DNA of 12,248 nt from Bacteroidota bacterium (GTDB taxonomy: Bacteria > Bacteroidota > Bacteroidia > Chitinophagales > LD1). Where the stretch lies: positions 1 through 12,248 of the forward strand of contig JAQBNQ010000374.1 of NCBI GenBank assembly GCA_028288545.1, written 5' to 3'. Below the pieces are notes generated by a model. That model saw only the letters and a program-made list of their open reading frames with translations. It was not told where the DNA came from and made no database searches. A program made the translations under genes and the position numbers. Of this stretch, positions 7,975 to 12,248 are shown one piece after another. Position 1 is the first letter of the stretch; each line of letters opens with the position of its first letter.

Positions 7975-8508
7975 TTAAATATTCTGCAGTTCCCTCTTTA
8001 CATGTTCCTCAAATTCCTGCAGCATCCGCTTGCCTTCTTTTAGGGCTTTGAGTGCAAAAAGTATATTATCTTTACTAATGTAACGGCCATAGGTCATTTG
8101 AGAAAAAACAGCTTCGGTCAGCCTCAGTTTTTTGTCCGGAAACTCGATTGAGTATTCCGCCTTACACCAGTTGTACCATTTTGCCAGCAGGGCAGCGCCC
8201 ATTTCTTTTCGTACTTCAAAAAGCTTGGTGCCTAATTCACTTTTGCCTTTAACCATTTGTTCGTGTTCGTGGGCCCAAAGGTCGGTTACCTTGGTAATGC
8301 CGGTTGTGTCGCCGGTGTTCTCCAACTTACTCCACTGCATGGTTTGCTGAGGATGGTAGCCGTTCTCCATCAAAAAGGCCACCATAAAATCCAGTGATAA
8401 AAGGTCGCGGTTAACGCGGCTGCGCCAGGTGCGCACGGTGGAATCCAGGTATTTGGTTTTAATATCCGGCTCGTCTAAAGCCTGTAAAAATGCTTCTATT
8501 GTTGTCAT
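7975..8508 (-). CDS. Hypothetical protein, 177 residues, predicted soluble and helical
   Basis: I do not recognise the family. The protein is rich in charged and helix-forming residues, has no signal peptide or membrane segment, and contains a single Cys. An N-terminal stretch with VRTWRSRVNRDLL and a C-terminal helix (ALKEGKRMLQEFEEHVKREL) are the most distinctive parts. I place the start at ATG 8508 (MTTIEAFLQ). The frame extends 12 codons further to a TTG at 8544, but neither start has a Shine-Dalgarno and the ATG is the simpler choice. It is the first gene of the leftward group and is 67 bases from the GT-C/TPR gene, so cotranscription is possible. After its TAA, the next frame stays open for 13 protein-like codons, raising the possibility of a frameshift at the C-terminus. 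Its role, and whether it is linked to the glycosyltransferase, are unknown. Confidence 0.65.
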   Translation of the reverse strand: MTTIEAFLQALDEPDIKTKYLDSTVRTWRSRVNRDLLSLDFMVAFLMENGYHPQQTMQWSKLENTGDTTGITKVTDLWAHEHEQMVKGKSELGTKLFEVRKEMGAALLAKWYNWCKAEYSIEFPDKKLRLTEAVFSQMTYGRYISKDNILFALKALKEGKRMLQEFEEHVKRELQNI

Positions 8509-8770
8509 GGGTGTTATAAAAAAAGGGTTCGTTATTTTACCCAAGGGGGATCCCTGGTTTGTTTAGTCCGATATGTAACGATAGTTCAAAACTATTATTA
8601 TTAATCCGGCATGTGAATTATTTTATTCTTTATCATTTATATTTAATTTTTGTTGGTTTTTACCATATTCCCGTTTCTCCTCTATGGCAAATTCCCCCCT
8701 GGCGGTTAATTTTCTTTCAGGGATTGTCATTAATTACGATATTGCGACTTCATCTAAGACTGTATAAATT
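8509..8770. promoter_or_regulatory. Divergent intergenic region between the hypothetical gene and the acyl-CoA dehydrogenase
   Basis: 262 AT-rich bases lie between two divergent start codons, so promoters for both directions must lie here or nearby. An 8-base palindrome, GGGATCCC, sits at 8547-8554 with CCA at 8541-8543 and TGG at 8555-8557 as partly matching flanks. T-rich stretches around 8640-8660 come near the Bacteroidota -7 pattern without an exact match. A plus-strand ORF at 8559-8774 runs through the region, but its composition (Leu/Ile/Phe from AT-rich DNA) does not look like a real protein. Confidence 0.4.
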
Positions 8771-10465
8771 ATGATATTGTTGCATCCGGCAAAAACTGAT
8801 TTTTCGCACCTTGACGGAGAATCGCAGAAAATAATGAGAGATACCGTTGCCTTTTTTGAAAAAAAGGGAAAGGAAAAGCTAATGGAAGACGACCGGAATT
8901 ATACCTGGTACGATGATTTTCTGACGTTTATAAAGGAAGAAAAAATATTTGCCCGGTTGATGACCCCCGCCGGTTACGGACCAAAAGACTCACGTTGGGA
9001 TACCTCGCGCATAGCCGCTTTTACCGAAATATTGGGTTTTTATGGTCTTTGTTACTGGTACAGCTACCAGGTTTCGTCATTGGGTCTGGGCCCAGTGTGG
9101 ATGAGCGATAATGAAAAAGTAAAAGAAAGTGCTGCAAAATTGCTGGATGCAGGTCACATTTTTGCCTTTGGCTTATCTGAAAAGGAGCATGGAGCCGACA
9201 TTTATTCCAGCGATATGATAGTTACACCTACCGGTGAAGGTAAATACTCGGTTACCGGTAAAAAATATTACATCGGCAACGGTAATAAGGCCGGTATCGT
9301 TTCTGTATTTGGCAAAATGGCTGCTGGTGGCTATGTGTTTTTTGCAGTTGATTCTCAGCACCCCGCTTATAAATTGGTGAAAAATGTAGTTAACAGCCAA
9401 TCCTATGTTTCCGAGTTTCACCTAAACGATTATCCCATAACGGATGCTGATATCCTGCACCTGGGAGATGAGGCATGGAATGCTGCCCTGAACACGGTAA
9501 ACATCAATAAATATAATTTAGGCTGGGGTTCCATTGGTATTTGCACCCATGCTTTTTACGAGGCCATAAACCACGCGGCTAACAGAAACCTGTATGGCAA
9601 ATTTGTAACGGACTTTCCGCATATAAAAGACCTGTTTATTAAGGCTTACACCAGGCTCGTAGCTATGAAACTGTTTGCCTTACGTGCAACAGATTATATG
9701 CGAACCGCTAAAGCCGATGACCGCCGGTATCTTTTATATAACCCGATGGTTAAAATGAAGGTGACCACAGAGGGCGAGCATGTAATAAATGCTTTGTGGG
9801 ATGTTATTGCGGCCAAGGGTTTTGAAAAGGATATGTATTTTAATATGGCAGCCCGTGATATAAGGGCGCTGCCAAAGCTTGAAGGAACAGTGCATGTTAA
9901 CATGGCGCTTATCATTAAGTTTATGCCTAACTACTTTTTCAATCCGGGCGAATTTGCCGAGATACCTTCTTACAATGAACCGGTTAATGATTCGTTCCTG
10001 TTTAACCAGGGCCCTACCAAAGGTTTGAGCAAAATACAGTTTCATGATTATGATAAAGCATATAGCAGCGTCCATCTGCCTAATGTAAATGTATTTAAAA
10101 CCCAAATTGCAATATTTAAGGAGTCGCTGATGATGGCGGGCCCTGATGCCGGTCAACAAAAAGATATTGATTACCTGTTGAAGTTGGGCGAATTATTTAC
10201 GCTTGTAGTGTACGGGCAATTGATTTTGGAGAACGCAGCCATTTACAATATTGGCGATGATATGACCGACCAGATATTTGAAGTGCTGGTTGGAGATTTT
10301 TCGCGCTTTGCATTGGAGTTATATAGCAAATCATCGAGCAGCGAATCGCAAATGGATTTTGCCCAGCGAATGATTAAGAAACCGGTTAGCGATGCTGCGC
10401 GGAGCGAAAGAGTTTGGACCAATGAGGTTTATGCCTTGAATGGGGCGTATGAAATGAAGAAATAG
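8771..10465 (+). CDS. Acyl-CoA dehydrogenase family flavoprotein
   Basis: A 564-residue FAD-dependent acyl-CoA dehydrogenase, which would oxidise an acyl-CoA to the trans-2-enoyl-CoA and pass electrons to electron-transfer flavoprotein in the cytoplasm. The N-terminal helical domain spans about 14-130. The middle beta domain starts with FAFGLSEKEHGAD (131-143), the equivalent of the family's LTEPGAGSD motif, and continues with KKYYIGNGNKAG (164-175). The C-terminal helical domain ends with LEGTVHVN (370-377), where E371 aligns with the catalytic base of medium-chain acyl-CoA dehydrogenase (family knowledge). It is longer than the typical 380-400-residue enzymes: about 150 residues follow the catalytic Glu region, forming an extra C-terminal part without an obvious motif. 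No other beta-oxidation gene is nearby and the gene seems monocistronic. The ATG at 8771 has no Shine-Dalgarno. Substrate chain length cannot be told. Confidence 0.87.
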   Translation: MILLHPAKTDFSHLDGESQKIMRDTVAFFEKKGKEKLMEDDRNYTWYDDFLTFIKEEKIFARLMTPAGYGPKDSRWDTSRIAAFTEILGFYGLCYWYSYQVSSLGLGPVWMSDNEKVKESAAKLLDAGHIFAFGLSEKEHGADIYSSDMIVTPTGEGKYSVTGKKYYIGNGNKAGIVSVFGKMAAGGYVFFAVDSQHPAYKLVKNVVNSQSYVSEFHLNDYPITDADILHLGDEAWNAALNTVNINKYNLGWGSIGICTHAFYEAINHAANRNLYGKFVTDFPHIKDLFIKAYTRLVAMKLFALRATDYMRTAKADDRRYLLYNPMVKMKVTTEGEHVINALWDVIAAKGFEKDMYFNMAARDIRALPKLEGTVHVNMALIIKFMPNYFFNPGEFAEIPSYNEPVNDSFLFNQGPTKGLSKIQFHDYDKAYSSVHLPNVNVFKTQIAIFKESLMMAGPDAGQQKDIDYLLKLGELFTLVVYGQLILENAAIYNIGDDMTDQIFEVLVGDFSRFALELYSKSSSSESQMDFAQRMIKKPVSDAARSERVWTNEVYALNGAYEMKK

Positions 10466-10494
10466 CACTAATTTTCCTTTTAAGACGAATATTA

Positions 10495-10520
10495 TTGCAA
10501 ACTTGATGCAAATGTTGCAT
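10495..10520. promoter_or_regulatory. TGCAA half-site array with a perfect palindrome upstream of rloA, possible operator
   Basis: ATGCAA at 10506-10511 and TTGCAT at 10515-10520 are perfect reverse complements around a 3-base centre, a 15-base palindrome. A further half-site, TTGCA at 10495-10499, forms a second inverted pair with TGCAA at 10507-10511 (7-base spacer). The array ends 22 bases before the rloA ATG, where a dimeric repressor would block transcription or initiation. No regulator gene is seen in the window, so the protein that binds it, if any, is unknown. Confidence 0.4.
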
Positions 10521-10542
10521 TTTTGGGTTTAAATATTCCCTT

Positions 10543-11802
10543 ATGTTACTTTATTTCAAAACCTCTAATAACCTCTCTTTTAATGAGGAAGTAACCTTTA
10601 GCACCATAGCCGGCAATTATAAAGTTACAAATGAACTGACAGGAGAACGGGAAGATGAACTGCCCCAAAACGTTATTCCGATAGAAAAATATAAGGTTAA
10701 TGCTCTGCGGACTTCGGTTATATATGGCGCGAATGCGAGTGGGAAAAGTAATTTGCTAGTGGCTATACTTCATGCCGCATTATTTATTCAGGATAATTTT
10801 ACAAAATCTAATGAGCCCTCTTATCTTTCGAGTAATTTTGAGGGGTTTTATAACAAAAACAACGCTGCCAATTTAAGCCGACCGGTAACTTTCTCTTTTG
10901 GCATTTTAATTAATGAAGTTCAGTTTGAATATCATTTTTCATACAATAATGAAAGAGTTGTTGCCGAAAGTTTGTATGAGTACCGCACACAAAAACCGAT
11001 TGAGCATTTCGATAGAATTTTCAACGAAAAGAAAAAAATATACGAGTGGCGCTTTAGTAAATATTTTACAGGTGAAAAAGAAACGGTTAAAAATATTACT
11101 AATCAATATACTCTTTATTTGACGGTAGGATCTGTTTCAAAGCTTTCAATATGCGAGCAAGTGTTTAAGTGGTTTGACAGTACTGTCGATGGCTCATTTG
11201 ATATTGACCATCCCGGTTCAATAACAGATACCGTTATTTTAAAGGGAATGTCTGAATCAAAATTCATAAAGGAGTTGGTGTTGGAACAATTGAAAATCGC
11301 TGATTTCAGCATTATTGACTTCGAAATTGAGGTTGAAAAGGAAAATGAATTGAGGGTTACCACGATTCACAAATCTATAGGGATAGACGGAAATGATTCC
11401 ACTGCCAGATTTGACTATTTCAGGGAAGAGTCTATAGGGACAAGGAGATTTATTGGCTGGCTGGGCTTTTTGATAAGCATGATGGCGGGTGGCAAAGTCG
11501 TGCTCATTGACGAATTTGGTACAAGTATGCACTCGTTATTATCGAAACATCTTCTGCAAAATATTAACGGATTCGCGAAGAGCAAGGCTCAACTTATCTT
11601 CACCACTCACGATACCAATTTAATGACACGCGAACTATTTCGCCCTGATCAGATATGGATAGCGGAAAAGGATAGTTTTGGAAATAGCAAGTTGTTTCCT
11701 CTTTCAGAATTTAAGTTGCTAAAAGGAAAGGATTTGAAAACGACCTACATGCAGGGTCTTTACGGTGGCATTCCTCATTTTAAAACAAAGGTTGATGAGT
11801 AA
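10543..11802 (+). CDS. rloA: RloA / AbiLi-type AAA ATPase of a two-gene abortive-infection system
   Basis: A 419-residue ABC/SMC-like AAA ATPase (AAA_15/AAA_21 type). Walker A is GANASGKS at 62-69, after the family's N-terminal strand and LSF motif (LSFNEEVTFSTIAG, 11-24). An ABC-signature-like SIGTRR segment sits near 300, about 20 residues before Walker B VVLIDEFG (319-326), in which E324 is the likely catalytic Glu. The H-loop is TTHDTN with H356. The C-terminus ends in GLYGGIPHF, typical of RloA relatives. Length is normal. In known systems (Campylobacter RloA/RloB, lactococcal AbiLi/AbiLii) this ATPase acts with a TOPRIM-like partner to stop phage growth, probably by sensing infection and licensing the partner; that role is inferred. 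The ATG at 10543 fits the conserved N-terminus. The stop overlaps the start of rloB by 8 bases, indicating translational coupling. The DNA is visibly more AT-rich than the upstream dehydrogenase, as often seen in acquired defence genes. Confidence 0.88.
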   Translation: MLLYFKTSNNLSFNEEVTFSTIAGNYKVTNELTGEREDELPQNVIPIEKYKVNALRTSVIYGANASGKSNLLVAILHAALFIQDNFTKSNEPSYLSSNFEGFYNKNNAANLSRPVTFSFGILINEVQFEYHFSYNNERVVAESLYEYRTQKPIEHFDRIFNEKKKIYEWRFSKYFTGEKETVKNITNQYTLYLTVGSVSKLSICEQVFKWFDSTVDGSFDIDHPGSITDTVILKGMSESKFIKELVLEQLKIADFSIIDFEIEVEKENELRVTTIHKSIGIDGNDSTARFDYFREESIGTRRFIGWLGFLISMMAGGKVVLIDEFGTSMHSLLSKHLLQNINGFAKSKAQLIFTTHDTNLMTRELFRPDQIWIAEKDSFGNSKLFPLSEFKLLKGKDLKTTYMQGLYGGIPHFKTKVDE

Positions 11803-12248
11803 CAGGAGCCCTTCGCATAAAGAACGTACCAAGAGCAATTTTCTTAAAACGAGGGTGACAGGAATTATTTCGGTAAGAGAACCTTTGCTAATCGTTTGCG
11901 AGGATAGCAAGTCAAGTGTTTTTTATTTTAGGGAAAAACGGGATGATTTGCGATTAGAAGCAGCGAAAGTAAAAGTTACCGGCGAAAGCGGCTCGCACCC
12001 AAAAAGTGTAGTTGAATTTGCAAGAATTGAGCGTGATAAAAACAAAGAAGCATGTAGAAAGAGTGGTGAGGTTCCATATAGCCACGTTTATTGCGTATTT
12101 GATGTTGATGAGCATCCCCAAATAGAAGGCGTAATACAACGTGCCCGCGATCTTGGATTAATTCCGATTGTAAGTAACCAATCGTTTGAATTATGGTATC
12201 TGCTACATTTTTTAGATAACCTTCCCGGCTGGCTACGTCGCGATGAAG
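11795..12248 (+). CDS. rloB: RloB / AbiLii-type TOPRIM-like effector, C-terminally cut by the window edge
   Basis: Partial: 151 codons from ATG 11795 to the right edge, where the frame is still open; family members are usually about 200-230 residues. After a basic N-terminus come the RloB hallmarks. These are LLIVCEDSKSSVFYF (31-45), with acidic E36-D37 in the first strand as in TOPRIM-like folds, then YCVFDVDEHP (99-108), with D103, D105 and E106 as likely metal-binding residues, and SNQSFELWYLLHF (128-140), close to the family's SNPxFExWxLLHF motif. This strongly supports the RloB family (Pfam RloB). The ATG lies inside the last codons of rloA (ATGAGTAA), so the two are one operon. By analogy it is the toxic or nuclease arm, controlled by the ATPase; its target has not been settled from sequence. 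It is distinct from PARIS AriB, whose partner and motifs differ. Confidence 0.87.
   Translation, partial: MSNRSPSHKERTKSNFLKTRVTGIISVREPLLIVCEDSKSSVFYFREKRDDLRLEAAKVKVTGESGSHPKSVVEFARIERDKNKEACRKSGEVPYSHVYCVFDVDEHPQIEGVIQRARDLGLIPIVSNQSFELWYLLHFLDNLPGWLRRDE

Noticed and set aside
8509..8544. TTG start adding 12 residues to the hypothetical protein
   Set aside because: TTG is a rare start, no ribosome-binding site precedes it, and an ATG is available at 8508; it cannot be excluded without homologues.
8559..8774. Plus-strand 71-codon ORF in the divergent intergenic region, overlapping the dehydrogenase start
   Set aside because: Its product is mostly Leu/Ile/Phe/Tyr/His as expected from translating AT-rich noncoding DNA. 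It has no recognisable motif, and it would occupy the only promoter space for two divergent genes.
9734..10159. Minus-strand 141-codon ORF inside the acyl-CoA dehydrogenase
   Set aside because: It is antisense to a region encoding the catalytic-Glu motif of a clear enzyme; its Cys/His/Tyr-rich product is a codon shadow.
10543..12248. PARIS (AriA/AriB) identity for the ATPase pair
   Set aside because: The second protein carries the RloB motif set (CED in strand 1, FDVDEH, SNxxFELWxLLHF) rather than the DUF4435 pattern expected of AriB.
1..12248. tRNA, rRNA, CRISPR array, insertion sequence or integrase
   Set aside because: I looked for these by eye on both strands and saw no repeats with regular spacers, no transposase or integrase motifs, and no tRNA-like cloverleaf.

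Overview
The window looks like chromosomal DNA from a member of the Bacteroidota, most likely a Sphingobacteriaceae-type soil or freshwater bacterium (Mucilaginibacter or Pedobacter relatives). This is an inference. It rests on moderate-to-low GC, the near absence of Shine-Dalgarno sequences before the genes, large soluble multi-PAS histidine kinases, and the general style of the proteins. No rRNA, tRNA, CRISPR array, transposase or integrase was seen.

Layout. (1) Positions 1-5000 hold two plus-strand paralogous cytoplasmic sensor histidine kinases. The first is PAS-PAS-PAS-HisKA-HATPase. The second adds an N-terminal receiver domain (REC-PAS-PAS-PAS-HisKA-HATPase). A good intrinsic terminator follows the first kinase, and a 430-base gap with a poly-C tract and a doubtful 47-codon ORF separates the two. 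(2) Positions 5020-8508 hold three minus-strand genes, read right to left. They are a 177-residue protein of unknown function, a 735-residue multi-spanning GT-C/TMTC-like protein with C-terminal TPRs (putative protein O-glycosyltransferase), and a fatty-acid-hydroxylase/sterol-desaturase family membrane enzyme 29 bases further on. They may form one transcription unit that modifies envelope proteins or lipids. (3) A divergent intergenic region (8509-8770) leads to a 564-residue acyl-CoA dehydrogenase on the plus strand. (4) From 10543 to the right edge lies a two-gene defence module: an RloA/AbiLi-type AAA ATPase and, overlapping it by 8 bases, an RloB/AbiLii-type TOPRIM-like protein cut by the window edge.

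How the genes work together. The kinases are probably a signalling pair in which the receiver of the second could accept phosphate from either kinase; no free response regulator or DNA-binding output is present. The GT-C protein and the hydroxylase plausibly act in the inner membrane. The RloAB pair is a known type of abortive-infection/anti-phage system. It marks the left boundary of an accessory region: local base composition becomes more AT-rich there, and the 15-base palindrome and extra half-sites just upstream of rloA look like an operator. No clearly undescribed system was found. The best leads for something new are the operator-like array controlling rloAB, the bacterial TMTC-like enzyme with its neighbours, and the kinase pair.
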